Shown here: one piece after another, positions 51,513 through 64,000 of the stretch
How the letters are laid out: each line of letters begins with the position of its first letter
How positions within the stretch are numbered: the stretch's first letter is position 1
Origin: Musa acuminata AAA Group
Lineage: Eukaryota > Streptophyta > Magnoliopsida > Zingiberales > Musaceae
Assembly: GCF_036884655.1 (NCBI RefSeq)
Contig: NC_088339.1
Coordinates: 25,687,501 to 25,751,500 of the forward strand
Length of the DNA stretch: 64,000 nt
Direction of reading: 5' to 3'
Program-made: the position numbers and the translations under genes
The notes under the pieces: generated by a model
Database searches by the model: none
What the model was told of the DNA's origin: nothing
The model's input: the letters and a program-made list of their open reading frames with translations, nothing else

Positions 51513-52446
51513 TGTGTATTAAAAGATTACATCATTGATCGGAGCAGTGGAAAGAAGAAGAAAGGAACGATCTTGATGGGTCTTTCGTTGCCCTTTAGAG
51601 TTAATTTGGAATTTTAGAATCATCTCTCTGTTTGGAGGTCAGGGAGACTGTTGCGTGGTGCGCATTAAAGATGATTTCTTTGCTCGTTTAGCGTCGACGG
51701 ATCGCGGGAACGATGAGGACCTTAATTTTTTGGCTAATAAACACCGGCAAGCAAATTTCCATCTTTGCCTCAATGTTTTATATGTTTGTCTTGGATCAAT
51801 AGGATTCATGTGACATTATTTCCAGCAGCAGGTTTCAGTTCTGGAGATCATTTCACGGATTTCTCTGTGGTTAGTATCAATGTTTATGTCTGATTTGAAG
51901 TGTAGGGTTTGTTTTATTGAAGGTTAGAGGAGGAGTACGTGAGGTGGAAAAGAAAAAGATTCTTCTTTTCTTTGGTTGTCTGACAAAAGGAACAAGATTG
52001 ATCCAAAAAACACTTTACAGAACTCATGAAACCAAAAAGGAGAGAACTTTGAAGAACTTTAAGATCCCTTCATTCGGTTGTTATTTCCCCTGATGATCAG
52101 ATAGGAGCAATCGAGGCAAGATTGGTAAGCTCATGGTTCCATTATTTCTTCCAAGAACCTATCTATGCTTAATTTCTCGGTTCTAGTAAGAATTTTTCTT
52201 GCCATAGTTCTAGTATTCTACGAGTTCCAATTCATCCTTTGGAGATGGGAGCAAAGGAGAGGAGGGTAAAGAAACTGGCTCATTCTCGTCCTCTTTTTTC
52301 TCCCCTTTCCTTTTTCTGCTCTACTGGTTGTAATATATCCTCTCTCGCCTCCCATTGCAGTCGCCTTTCCATGTTTCTGAGATTAAAAGATTCAGGGTAT
52401 TGTGCTGCGGAAGAGGTCCAGATCGGTCAGCAGCAAACAAGGCCTG

Positions 52447-53796
52447 ATGTCTGATCCTGCTTCCCTCTTATCTTCCAATGCTGCCTCTCTCTTCACCTCT
52501 TCAAGGCTCCTTGTTGGCTTCTCCCCAAAGAGCACTGCAGACCCCGAAGCAGGCGCATGCCAGACTTCTATACTGGAGACCAAGCCGTTTTCTGCCATTA
52601 GGAATCCCTTCTTCTTCTGTAGGAACTCAATAATGGCCATCTTCTCAGCAACTGTTAGTCCCATTTCTGCTAACGAGTGCAGACAGCTACCTCGGGAGAA
52701 TGGGGAACCAAGAGCCATTGGACTTGGCCTACTTGAGGTCCTCGCCGCTGGAGACTCTGTTAAGAAAACTTCCAAGACAGAGAAGAGGATGGTGGTCTTT
52801 GGGTCTCAGCTTAAGATTCAAATACCTCCTCTTCCTACCGATCCTCCTCAGTTCAGCTCAACTCCGACAACAGACTCTGGCGACTCCCTTCGATCACCTA
52901 TAGAGTTTGGCATCAAGACTAGGAATTCACTGTTGGCCTTGTACTCTCCTTCTCGGAGATCTTCTGCTGAGACAGGCCGGATGGGTTCTGAGACGCCGAA
53001 TTCTTCTCCCCGGGTTTCCACGGGGTGCCTTCCGCAGTCGGAGATGGAACTGTCGGAGGACTACACTTGTGTGATCTTGCATGGGCCAAACCGGAGGACC
53101 ACTCATATCTATGATAATTGCATCATCGAGAGTTGCTGTGATGGATTTGCCACTTCAGCGAACGAGATTAGGTCTTCTAATGATCAGTCAGATGATTTCT
53201 TGAGCTTCTGCTGTGGTTGCAAGAAGAAAATTGTCCCAGGGGAGGATGTTTACATATATAGGTTGGTCAGCTAATCTCAATTGTGTGTTGTGCTGCTGCC
53301 TTCAGTTATCTTTGAATTATTTTAGTGCATATCCAGACAAGGAAACTGCACCACATAATTGTGTCATGAGCAAATCATTAGGGTTCTGGTCCATATGATC
53401 ACTACCATTGTGGAAAGAATGTTCTTTTCCCTGTTATTTTGCATCGATTATTGCATCTATTTTGATCAAATATAGGTAAGTCTGACCAGGTTTCATGTTT
53501 ATGTCTATTGTCAAAATCATTGCATGTTGAATTACACACTGGGGAAAGAATGTTGCAGTTCTTTTCCATTCAAAGAAAATTGTGATTTCTGGATTCTTGT
53601 TTGAGACTATTTGGAAAAATGTCTTGAAAGCTTGGCATCCCTTGATTTTTCCTGTTGTCTATTTCTTATAAGATCTAAGAATTCCTCTTGCGAAAGAGTA
53701 AACAGTATCATTTTTCCCTTTTTCAGAGAGAGGGCGTTCTGCAGCCATGAATGTCGCTACCAAGAGATGTTTGATGAAGGAAAGGAGAAGTGCTGA
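52447..53796 (+). CDS. FCS-like zinc finger (FLZ/DUF581) protein
   Basis: Plant-specific adaptor that binds SnRK1 kinase subunits through its FLZ zinc finger. Exons 52447-53261 and 53727-53796 give 294 aa; the intron (465 bp, GT-AG, phase 2) splits the finger. The finger reads FLSFCCGCKKKIVPGEDVYIYR then ERAFCSHECR, which is the C-x2-C-x17-C-x3-C FLZ pattern. Ser/Pro-rich tracts and SLLALYSPSRRSS precede it, as in longer FLZ members. In the same frame upstream of ATG 52447, the DNA encodes LRKRSRSVSSKQGL, which resembles the conserved FLZ leader M-L-x-KRSRS, but only GTG (52402) and no ATG is present before a stop at 52384. I use the first ATG; initiation at a lost or spliced-in codon remains possible. 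The leader includes CT-rich sequence. Confidence 0.85.
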
Positions 53797-54672
53797 ATTC
53801 ACTATTCCAAACTGTGAATGAAATCCTATAAGCAGACTCACATAAATGGCTCCTTGTTTGCTATCATTCTCTAAATTTGATCGGGTTTCGGGAGCATGGA
53901 GAAGCGATTGTTCGTGTGTTGTTAGTATCATTTGCCTGCCGAGTGGAATTTTCTACAGAGGATTTCTTAGATTGCTGCTGTTCCTCTCCATAGGCTTTGT
54001 CTGATTGATGTATAAACCTCAGATCAATGTTGTTTGGTGCATGCTATGTTTCAGAGTGAAAACCAATTGATGCGGTGCCTCTCATTCTCTTATGCTGCTA
54101 TCAGCAAACTTGGATCTTGCAGCATGTGTATAGAAGAACGATAAATGCATTGTATCCTGCCTTATCTATTAGCGTCTAGAAATTGTCATACTGGTGTGAT
54201 TGATTGTTTCATCTGCTTTGCATATAGTTTTATGATGTTGAATGTGGAGTTCTCAATTAAAGAATGGTGAGATAGTTGTCACAGACAGTGAATTCAGGGT
54301 ATCTTATCTTCACAATGAAGAGCCTGTACAGGTGAGTACATCATAACCAATATAAGTTGCTGCACTTTGGTTGCTCTGTGTTGCCAGACTCAGATAACTT
54401 CTCACTGTGCTCCTTCTTGTGTCACAACAATTGAGACCTTATGGACCTTACATGGTCATCCCTGTCCAAGATGTAATCATTTGTACACCATTTCTAACCA
54501 TGCAGGCTTAACATTTGTTTGAGGAGAGTGTAATGCTTAGTTTTACAGTAAGATGCTTAACTTGAGGGAAATGGTTGAATGGTAGAAGAGGCATTGGGTA
54601 AGGTCATTTCGGTGTTGGATACATGGTTGTCAACCAGACCACCACTCGGTCTTCTTCTTCTTCTTGTGAACA

Positions 54673-54674
<2 letters not shown>

Positions 54675-54719
<45 letters not shown>
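54675..54719. repeat. (CT)n microsatellite
   Basis: About 22 CT units. Confidence 0.97.
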
Positions 54720-54723
<4 letters not shown>

Positions 54724-56561
54724 CAGAGTCCACGGTTGCAGCAGCCACTTGTGGAGCTTCTTGTCTTTGACCTCTAAATAGAAGTACTCAGGGATTGTTG
54801 CAGGACAGGATTCCAGACGCCAACATTTGCATTCCAACCCGCATAGTTTTCAGGGACCTGTTGCTGCTTCTGATATGATTTGATGCTCGTGCCTGCATCA
54901 AACACATGCATGCCATCGGCCAGCCACAACTGAGCCAAACCTAACTCTGCGACATCCATCTCCTCCGACTGACTTGGTACTGCTCGTCTCTTTCCTTGAT
55001 TCTTCTCCCGGGTGTGGACTTGTATGGCCGACGACCGAGCAATAGCTGCAGCCAATGACGCCGAAGGTCAAGGGTGAACTCAGAGCCCCTGGACTCTCGC
55101 CACTCCCAAGTTTTTACTGCCACTGTCATCGAGTCCTCGTGTGCACTGCTCTCTGCCCTGCCTGCCTCCGGTTGTTTCTTCCGATGCCTTCGTTCACACG
55201 CAATAGTGTCCGAATTCCTCATCGTTTTCTGTTTCATACTCATACTTCAACACAGATTCTTCTCTTTCCTTCTTTCTTTCTAATGGTCGTGGTGTTGTCG
55301 TAGGAGTGGTCTGTACGGTGGTGGATTAGCATGTGGAGTTGAGATATGAAATGATCAAGCCTGACTCACTCAAAGTGGTACGAATTATATGGATTGGATT
55401 GACTCCCCAGTTGAGAAAAGGCCTATTGAAACTCATAAATATCTTAAAAAGACAATTACGATCATTTTCTTGTCATACTTAGATTGTCGTATTATTGTCA
55501 GGCCTAAAATTAAAACCAGTTATCTTTATGGTATTGAAAGAAGAATCTCTACATCAGTCACTGGTGAAGGATCAGACTTGTGATGCGTGACAATTCGGAG
55601 GAGTTGCCCGAGGCCAATCTGTCACTGTTTAGACATGATTTTGTAGCCATGCGTGGAGCAGTGCCATCAACCTTAGGCCTGATCTCGAGCATGAAGCTTT
55701 CTCGCTTTTGGCATGGAGCCACTTGCCATGCAAGGATTTTGCACCCTCATCATTCTTGTCAAAGGAATCGTTGTCATCAAGGTCAAGTCATGCTCTCTGC
55801 TTTCTGTATCCTACCAAAGGTGGATGATGAGAGAGCAACAGCTCCAGGCCATGGCACCGTGCTTGAGAAGTCAAATGCCGGTCTCAGTAAGTGAGCTTCA
55901 CATCCACACAGTAACTTCTTCCGATGACGCTGTCAATCTTTTCAACTGCTGCATGAAGTGATAAGCCCCTGCTTCCGGTAAAGCAGTCGGTGTTCGTCAC
56001 GTAGCATGTAAAGCATACCCATCCTCCTTTTTACTGTCTTCTCTCCTACGCAAAGGTGGAGATGCGACACCGAATGATGATAGTTTCGATGGTAGCGAGC
56101 GTAAGAGGAGGAAACAAATACGAGTGGATGGAATGTGATTCCGAGGTGTTTGATTAGATGCTGCAGAAGCTCTCACCATCACCAGATGAAACTGTTCACC
56201 TTCAGCAACTTTGGGTTGAATCATCCATGGGAGCTCACGTCTCTCATGCAGAGTTGGAACAGATACATGCTTAGTCCTTATTGTGAATGGTAGTGCCGCA
56301 GCCACTGTAAGCGCCCGGGAATGTGATGAGCTTATTTCTTTTGTATATGATTGACATATCGGACCGTTTTCATGGTTTTTGGTGGGTCATTGCACAACAG
56401 CAAGAAGACGAAGAAGAAGAAGAAGAGACCTCAAGGGTTCCAACCGTACCTGTCCTCTTCTGAAGCTTTATCGAGGAACAGAACACAAGTGTCTGCACAG
56501 AATATAAAAAGAATAGCTTTTCCAGCTAAAGATCATTGGCCATGCTCTTGCAACAACATAT

Positions 56562-56567
<6 letters not shown>

Positions 56568-56648
<81 letters not shown>
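56568..56648. repeat. Compound (TA)n(GA)n microsatellite
   Basis: About 15 TA units pass directly into about 25 GA units. Confidence 0.97.
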
Positions 56649-56650
<2 letters not shown>

Positions 56651-57487
56651 TACTTTTCTTTATCCCCAGTGCAATGAGTGTCCATGCAGATGATGCATGC
56701 CCTTTCCCAACATATAAAACATGAAAAGAATCGCAAGCGTTATTATTGTTCGTATCCTCCTTTCCCACCTCCCCTCCCCTCCCAACTGCAAAAATCTCCA
56801 TTGCTCCTGACAAGAAAAAAAATGATAAAAAGTAAAAGAAGGTATCGGTAATTTAACCTGTGGAGTTTGATGATGCACTACGAGCACACATCAGTATCGG
56901 TCAGCCCCTCCTGCATGCTCTCTCTGTCGTTTACAGTCGGCATTCTTGCACTGACCACCGAAAGAATGTGGGATATGTGGTAAAGCTTCTCTTCTACTGA
57001 TTACTCTGTCGGAAAAGCACTTGTTTGGATTACTGAGCTCTCTCCAGCGTTAGATTCCATCTCAAGGAAGACGACGACGACGACCGTCTCATGCTGTTTG
57101 CTTCTTGCCCATCGGGATTCATGTATTCCAAGCTTTGGTTCTTGAAGCAAGAAAAATGTTGCAGTACAAACACGCTTGAATTAGTAGAAATTTAGAGAGA
57201 ATTATGTCTACTCCAGTTTATGTGCAGATATATATGAATCATTACCAGAAGATAACAGCAAATTGCAGCTGAGCTTTGATGTTGCAATCCGCCTTTTGTG
57301 AGCAAATCCCTTCCTAGGAATCAAGAGTAACATACTGTAAGAACATAGAACATGCTTCATCTAATGAATCACCGAGAGCATGCGAGGGACTTGGGGTACC
57401 GTTTTCATCAGGGAGATTGCTCCGAGGAAATTACTATGAACGGAGACGAGGCACGCCTTGTTCGAAGAGCCTGTACGCCTGCGATCT

Positions 57488-60479
57488 TCAGAAGAAGCTG
57501 AGCTCCGTGTATCCACTCGAGAATTGCAGAAGTTCATCAATGTCGACTTGAGAGCCAGCGCAATCCATGTTCTGGATTCGGCTATGATTGATCGACTCGA
57601 CCTCCGCTGCGAAGATGCTAGAAACCGGCCTATGGTCGGAGAGCTTGGATTCGCCGCGAACGTAAGAGAGTTGGCTGAGGCCTCTTCCGTACCACAAGAT
57701 CCGATCGCACCTAATTATGTGAACGAGATCATCAGCTAGGCAGGCATGGCACGGCAAAGTACGTTCTGAGGAAGAACTACTGTGGAAAGGGGCTGTAACC
57801 ATGCAGGTGTTCGACGCTTTTCCTTTAGGTTCATGTCATCTCCTGTGTACCGGTCCGAGTTGTTGGAATACTTGTAGGTAGGAGGGAAATAAATCCTTCC
57901 TTCGCTCCAACCCTGAAAGACGCGGCCACATCTTTGCTCGGTCCGAAGCTGCTTTAAAGAGAGAACATAAATTGAACCGTTCGAAAATTCTTCTCCTCTT
58001 GATCACATGAAGAATCCATTAGAACAACGCAATTTTGGGCAGAGAACATCGAGAAGAAGAAGCTACCTGATCTTTTTCCAGCAGAGCTTTCCAGTTACGC
58101 ATTTCGACGAGCGCCTTTGCGGATCGATACGAAAGAGAAATGCGGTAGTTTAAATCCCCGAGCCAGATTATGCGACTGCTCGAGAAACGATCCAAGGTGA
58201 GACATTTGCGGCGATTGAGCGTGCATTCACCAGTAATATAATGGAGAACAGGCTTACTCGTGCTCAAGGATGGTCTCGGGTGACCTCTCGTCGTGAAACC
58301 CATGAACGGGAGGGAATCTAGTCTTCCTCAGAATCTCCATGACATCGGAATTCCGACGCAGTTCATCTCCATCCTTCTGCCCAGACGTCAAATGGCTGCA
58401 GATGAAGCAGAAGCTTGTTTGGTGCAAAGACATGCTAATCGAAATTGAACCCTGGAAGAAACAGGTTTAAGAATGTATCCCTTCCGAGTAATGTGGATTG
58501 CATGTGTTTTCATGTAAGCATGATTCAATTGACATAGAAGCTCCTTGAAGAAATGCAGCATAAACATCACCAGTTGCAGCTGGCACAATTCCGATGGATC
58601 AGGAATTGCTTTCTACTAAACATGAATATGATGATATGTGGGGGTAGAAGATGAATGAGACCTCATCGTATCATACCTTGTTACCAAGATAGCCCATCAA
58701 TCCCCTGCCAACGCAGGACACCTTCAGGTTCCTTATGCCATCTCTGATCTCTCCTCTCACCCATATGGTCAGAAATATTCCCACCATCTGCTTGCTTGCC
58801 ACCAAACAATATCTGCAATGGCCACGCACATGATCATGGTAGAGTAGCCACTAAAACGCTCGAGTAGAAGGTATCAAAGGTTCCGAGGGAAGATTACCTT
58901 GGCTGTACTGCCTCCATCGATGAAGAGGCTCCAAAGCCATACGACATGGGCGAGAAGTAGGCCGTCGTGGAGGGCGAATCCGCACTGATGTTCTCATCAT
59001 CGGAGGACCCTCCCCATCGATAATTCTGGTCGTAGTCGCTTGGCCTGTTTGCTAACATGACTCGGTCGCAGACGCTGTGTCGACGATCTAGTCTTGGCTG
59101 TGGAGCCAAGATGTCTCCGTCCATTCTCATGCTGCGACTCAAGGACTGGAATGAACGGCGTTGGAAGAAGTTTGTCTGCCTTGTGGATGTTCCTTCGAAG
59201 TCATCGTCCAACTCCACGACCGGGTTGGGGATAGGGGAGGGTGTTTGGAAGCTGCCGCTGCTGCTGTTGCCTGCGAGATTGTTCAGCGTCTTCCTGATGA
59301 GAGCAACCCATTTCTTTGCAGGGCCATTGTCTTCTGTTCCTAAAACATTTCCCGCATTGAGAGGAACGATTTCCTGAAATCTGAGACACCAAAAGAAACG
59401 ACTTCACCGGATGCATCGAGAGGAAGATAGACAAAGGTCGGGCGTGTACCCCAGAACATATATGTCTGCAGCAGGTGAGGTGTGGAGCCAGTCATCAAGA
59501 TTCAGATTACTGGGTGGGGATTTGCCACCGACGTTCCATGTTGCAACAAAGATCCTATCACATAAATGGAAGCAAGCAGTCAGTGGTGGATGTAATGGAT
59601 GAGTGATTGCTTGGTCCTACTCCCGAGTACCTATAATGCAGGGTTTCAGTGACCTCAGCTGCATCAAGATCGATCTTTCCTCGCCGAGCTTGATCTGGTT
59701 TCTTCTTGGACAATCTATCTGAGGCCACAAAGGGAGAGTTGAGTGAGACAAAAGAGGAAGAATGTCAAGGGAGGAGGACAATTCAGAGCAACCTGTGAAA
59801 GGGTATAGAAAGAGAAGATAACAACGACTGTTTTGGTGTGGTCCAAAGCTGTTAGGCTGAGAGGATGTACTGTATAACCTGATTTGCTTTTCTTGACAGA
59901 GTATGATTCCATCCCTGTGATGCTGCCCCTCCATTCCTCACCACCCCCTGAAAAGAAACACACAATTGGAAGAAAGAAAAGGAGAAAGCAAGACTGTGTT
60001 TTGCATGCAGTAATGTGCATCAGACTGAAATTTAAGCAACAGCTGCTTCTTTTGCGGGATGAACAGAACAGAAACAGAGACGCAGAGCAGGGAACTTTGA
60101 ACGGGAGAAGAAGAGAGCGAAGAAGACATAGTAGAAGAAACAGCATGTCATTTTCCATAGTCTTATTACATGACCTGAAGGCCGGTCTTATCCTGAGATC
60201 CTAGCCGAAGCAAGACAGCACCAGAAACAAAGAACAGGTACAGAATAGCAGAACTTAGATTATGACATGAGGAAGACATCTACCTCTAGCAACATCATCT
60301 GAATGGAAGTCTTGAGCTTTGCTCTTGATGTTGAACCATTTCCTGACAAAGGCCTTGGACCATGAGAGCTGAGAGGAGGGGAAAAGAAGAAAGAATTAGA
60401 CATCCATGAAGCGCTGCGCACTATGCTCCAAGAAAACAAGACATCAAACCTTGCTTTTCTTCGAACTCCCATCTTTCAT
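57488..60479 (-). CDS. Type I inositol polyphosphate 5-phosphatase (CVP2/CVL1-like)
   Basis: Removes the 5-phosphate from inositol phosphates and phosphoinositides; CVP2 and CVL1 control vein patterning in Arabidopsis. Eleven exons: 60479-60450, 60368-60284, 59947-59879, 59718-59631, 59554-59450, 59380-58898, 58812-58677, 58451-58258, 58175-58067, 57948-57800 and 57710-57488. They give 556 aa with all phases consistent and GT-AG introns. The start [20 protein letters not shown] is typical of plant 5PTases. Catalytic blocks are present and intact: [12 protein letters not shown] (about 92-103), [17 protein letters not shown], the Mg-binding motif [12 protein letters not shown] (about 400), and [14 protein letters not shown] followed by [10 protein letters not shown] (about 477-512). 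A Ser-rich insert at about 145-285 separates the first blocks, as in the type I plant group. There is no WD40 domain. CT-rich DNA precedes the start. Confidence 0.94.
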
Positions 60480-61410
60480 TGTTTCGGAGTGTCCTCATGC
60501 AACCCAGTAAATGGCGGGTGTCTACGGCTCCTCAGGCATTAAAAAGGCACGAGATGGAAAGGAGTAAAACTTCGTTCTCGGCCACCATCTTATCGCCTCT
60601 GGAACCACAACAGGATCAAGAGAAAGAAGCCACTTCCTCCTACTCCCCACACTGTTTCTTGGATTCTTGAGAGTAGCAGAGAGCAAAGCAGGTATTCTGA
60701 TGGAAAATAAAGAGAGAGGTACTTTGCTTCCCTTACCAATCTATTTAGTGGTTAATTCTAAGAGACCAAAGAAACTAGACAGGATCACTGCCAGATTCTC
60801 TTTAGAAAAAGAAAAATGTGATTTTTTTTCCCCTTTCCCAGATGGGTTCTGATGTGAAGGCTTGGTGACTGAAAGAAAGGAGCTTAGAAATATAGGTTTG
60901 GAGAAGTGGGAACTATGGAGCCAAATGCATGGAAGCGAAAAAGATTGGATTTTGGAGAAGGAAAGAGTGCAGTCGCCCGAGAGAGAGTTCAGAGTAGGGA
61001 AGAGACTAAGAGAGAGAGAGTGAGAGAGGGGGAGTTGTACTCCCTCCTTCAAAAAATCCTTGTTTCTAGGAGTTGATTAAAGTATGCAATTTTAAGAGAA
61101 TAAAGTGTTCCTAGAGGACCCCCCCTCCCTCCCCCATCCCCCATCCCCTCTTTCTCTCTCCTCTCTCAGGAAGCCTTCTTTTGCTCCAAATCCAAGACCA
61201 AACCAAGAGAGAGAATGCAAGCAATGTTTCGTTATAGAACAGTAACATCTAAAATAGAAACCGCCATTTAGAATCTTCTCCCCCCCACATCAATTATCCT
61301 GGGTCAGTTTTCTGTACCTCCTCTCCTGGCTTCTTCCTGGGGCAGGTGAAAGGAAAAAAAGAGAGAAAAAAAAGCAGTCAATGATAAAGAAAAAGATGCG
61401 GAAAAATACA

Positions 61411-61413
61411 GAG

Positions 61414-61470
<57 letters not shown>
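61411..61470. repeat. (GA)n microsatellite upstream of the 5-phosphatase gene
   Basis: About 25-30 GA units (one interruption), about 930 bp before the start codon. In gene orientation it reads as (CT)n, the class of site bound by plant BPC/GAGA-type proteins. Function is inferred. Confidence 0.95.
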
Positions 61471-61472
<2 letters not shown>

Positions 61473-63377
61473 AAAATTCTTCTTTTTTTTTTCCTGCATG
61501 TTAATGTGTGTGTCTGCATGGATGTTGGTGTGTGAAAGAGGCATGGTTTTCAGTAATTTCTCCTCCCTTTCTTTTCAACAGTAGTTTTCTTCTTCCTTGT
61601 GTTCTTTTGATTCGAGGAAACTTGTGGGTCTTTGTGTAATCTTCAGGGCATGGGTGTGATGAATGGGCTTATGGCATTAGCAACTGTTCAGGGTTTTTCT
61701 TATTCTTTTACTCTTTCTGCATGGAGAAGAAATGAGATTTGTTGGAAATTTGATAGGGAATTGGGGCCATTGAAAAATGGAATGGGAGCATTGGGGTTGG
61801 AATATGTCTCAATTTAAGGCTGTCTTTTGAGGCATTCTTCATAGGGCTTTGTTCAGCACAACATGAGCACTCATTTTAGCATTGGTTATAATCATTTGCT
61901 GTCTTGCATCACTTGGATGCAAGTACTTGCCAAATTGCTTAGATCTGAGAGTCTCCTTGTAATTTTCACCTCTTCAAATTGTACCAATGCTACCACTTGC
62001 TAGGCTTCATTGGATGTAGCACCCTTTCTCATTAATGGAAGAAGCACTTCTATGTATCTGACATCCTTATTGGTCTCTATTTGTTCTTCCTGGTGGGAGA
62101 AACATACACAAGAAAATTGATTTTAATGAGCAGAGAGAGGAATGCTGATCAACTTCATTATACATGCATCAGAAGAAAAAGATACTAAGCAGACCTCCAT
62201 CTTAATAGTTTGGAAGATCAAATTTTGCTGAAGGTGATGTTGAAGTTTTAGAGTGGACAAAAAGCTTCTTCCCAGAACAAGTGTTAGAGGTCAGTAATGG
62301 AAACTTAGAGTATGCACATCATGAATAAGATGCTCTGCAGCATACAGATTCTTCACATTTGTCTTAATGGTCTCAGGAGCAGTAGTTGTTTGTTCTTCTG
62401 AGCCAATCATGTCGTTGTTCCTAATTTAAACCAATCAATCGTCAAACAATGCCATGCACAATCTTGGTTTCCTCCCCCAACTCCCAAGCATTCAACACCA
62501 TGGGATAGTGTGTTCAAACTTCATGGCACAGTCTTTAGTTCACCAAAAAGCATGGGTTTAGTAATCAAGCACAGCAATAGATTATATGATTGGGGCATAA
62601 AAAGACTTCATTTGTTGCTAACTTATCTGACCTGCCATCAAGCCATGTCCTTCGCTCACCACAGCCGGAATCACTTGCACTTAACTATACAAAATGAAGC
62701 TAAGCTTGACCTTCTATTATGTCAAGTTTAAGATCCTCAAGACAATCTAACATGAGTCCCAAAGAAGAGGTGTACAGTGACATGGCAGCCAGCACTACTT
62801 ATATTTGGCCATCTGGATCGATTTCATGTTCCATGGCATGCCAACTTGGCATTGGACAACAAACAAAGCACTTTGTTCTTTGAAACACATAAGCTCCTGA
62901 AGCAAACAGTGCCATTTGTTCTTCGTTTTCTGTTGCTGTCCGCCACTCAAAACATCCTAAGCTTAATTCAACAAGAGCTTGCGATTTTCTTGTATTAGTG
63001 TTGTTTTGGGTGCTATTCCACGGTCTCTACTGATTGCCAAGAGTAATTGGAGCAGTAACACCTTGCAACTGTCTCAGATAGAAGACAAATCTTGGATCCT
63101 TCCATAATATTTTGGTGCCACACTGCAACCAGCAAATGTCTGAGAGTAGAGTGTGCCGATGAATATGGTGAGACACCGAAAAGGGACAAGTAAGCTTGCA
63201 TAAAACATCGGCCCATGTCATGCACTAATCATTAGTATCAGCATTCCCATAGCTCACACAATTTACTTCTCTTTTATTCTACAGATCACCTTTCTCTTTT
63301 TCTTTTTTTTGAGAATATAAATTGCTTAGATTAAATACTCGGGCATTACCTCCACAAGAACTCGAAGCTTAAAACTC

Positions 63378-63727
63378 AGAGAGAGAGAGAGAGAGAGAGA
63401 GAGCAGCTTGCTGCCATTGCCTCATCTCTTGTGCAATGAGAGACGTGGGGAATTGGATCAACCAGCTAAGTCTTATCATAGGACCACAAGTAGATACCAG
63501 TATCCATGGAAAAGGCCTTGCCTTCCAGCGTCGATCGAAATCCATGCCTTGGGATGTCTCCAATCTCCAAAACCAGATCATCCAATGGCGGGGTTGATCG
63601 GTCAAAGAAGATCTTTGATCCGTACTTTTGGCAAAGCATCATCCCTCCTCTCTTGCTTTTTGAGGCCTCCTCGCTTGTTACTTGGCTTTCATATCAAGCA
63701 TTGAGAGAGAGAGAGAGAGAGAGAGAG
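63378..63727. repeat. Two (GA)n microsatellites
   Basis: GA runs at 63378-63403 and 63703-63727, about 13 and 12 units, on the same strand. Confidence 0.95.
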
Positions 63728-64000
63728 GCTTCTACTCTCGGGCAATGCTTGGCCCTTTCCCAGTGTCATCGTCCTCAAATCTCTCCACAAAGAAAAGATG
63801 TATGTATACCTCCAAAGTAACTTTGGAACTACGGTTGAAGTGTGCTTGGAATGGCCTATGTATACAGTAACAGTGAACTTCTTTCTCTTGTATCATGATA
63901 TCATTTTACTTGTCACTGCTTTTGTCCCCTCAGAGACATTCTCTCATGGACCACTGAACTCGAAAGGCATGGGGCTCCCATCCATATCCGCCGTTGATTT

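Larger units (their letters stand above)
47906..52390. other. Intergenic DNA between EDR1 and the FLZ gene
   Basis: The EDR1 3' UTR is followed by about 4 kb without a convincing gene. It contains a diverged direct duplication (48918-49010 and 49103-49200), and microsatellites at 49548-49566, 51344-51367 and 51452-51509. The last kilobase should be the promoter and leader of the FLZ gene; a plausible leader exon ends at agattg|gtaagc (about 52126). The frame at 48697-49026 shows no domain and overlaps the duplication. Confidence 0.5.
53797..57487. other. Intergenic DNA between convergent FLZ and 5-phosphatase genes
   Basis: It holds the 3' UTRs of both genes and about 3 kb of spacer. Two long microsatellites are present: (CT)n at 54675-54719 and compound (TA)n(GA)n at 56568-56648. 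Open frames at 54557-54837, 55580-55961 and 56351-56813 are repeat-driven or lack family features. No RNA gene recognised. Confidence 0.5.
60480..64000. other. Upstream region of the 5-phosphatase gene and right-hand intergenic DNA
   Basis: Promoter and leader on the minus strand near 60480-61080. The remaining 3 kb shows no gene. It contains GA microsatellites at 61411-61470, 63378-63403 and 63703-63727 and a C-rich stretch at 61116-61152. A frame at 61632-61817 has no recognisable domain. Confidence 0.5.

Noticed and set aside
56351..56813. Frames with long RERERE or SLSLSL tracts (also at 51338, 54557, 61290, 63506)
   Set aside because: Translations of GA/CT microsatellites.
57458..57739. 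Plus-strand open frame whose end ([14 protein letters not shown]) looked like the tail of a receptor-like kinase
   Set aside because: It is the antisense of the last exon of the 5-phosphatase gene, which reads cleanly on the minus strand with CDRILWYG and SDHRPV catalytic motifs.

Overview
The window is nuclear DNA of a flowering plant. It has many short exons with GT-AG introns, AT-rich intergenic DNA, and plant-specific families (NUP1/Nup136, FLZ zinc fingers, EDR1 kinase, FQR1-like quinone reductase). GC-rich first exons and the EDR1 carboxy end look monocot-like; Musaceae or a related monocot is my guess, not proven. I found no bacterial, organellar or viral genes, no CRISPR, and no tRNA or rRNA gene.

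Layout. (1) 1-6,680, minus strand: 5' part of NUP1, with a 4.25-kb first intron carrying a MULE-like element (3,228-4,084); the gene runs off the left edge. (2) 9,571-12,240, minus: an RHF2A-type RING-H2 ubiquitin ligase. (3) 13,007-13,813, plus: an ATP-binding universal stress protein gene, divergent from the ligase across a promoter rich in ACGTG motifs. (4) About 15,410-19,025: a tandem array of a roughly 150-bp unit, split by a 1.2-kb insertion. (5) 19,872-20,747, plus: FQR1-like flavodoxin quinone reductase, convergent with (6) an F-box/DUF295 gene at 21,092-22,314, minus. (7) 25,141/25,943-31,920, plus: a Pumilio RNA-binding protein with a 3-kb intron containing a decayed SINE. (8) 33,180-35,106, plus: GAR1, the H/ACA snoRNP subunit. 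(9) 36,668-47,905, plus: EDR1-type Raf-like MAPKKK, 13 coding exons, 999 aa. (10) 52,447-53,796, plus: an FLZ zinc-finger protein whose conserved upstream start codon appears lost. (11) 57,488-60,479, minus: a CVP2/CVL1-like type I inositol polyphosphate 5-phosphatase, 11 exons, 556 aa.

The genes are an ordinary unlinked plant set: nuclear pore, ubiquitin ligation, stress, redox, post-transcriptional control, snoRNP, defence kinase, sugar/stress scaffold and phosphoinositide signalling. They do not form an operon or cluster. The most unusual content is the 150-bp array with its nested insertion, the transposon-derived pieces, several non-standard splice junctions, alternative amino-terminal reading frames, and the cluster of long GA/CT microsatellites in the right-hand 16 kb. 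All exon models were built by eye from splice consensus, reading-frame continuity and family similarity.
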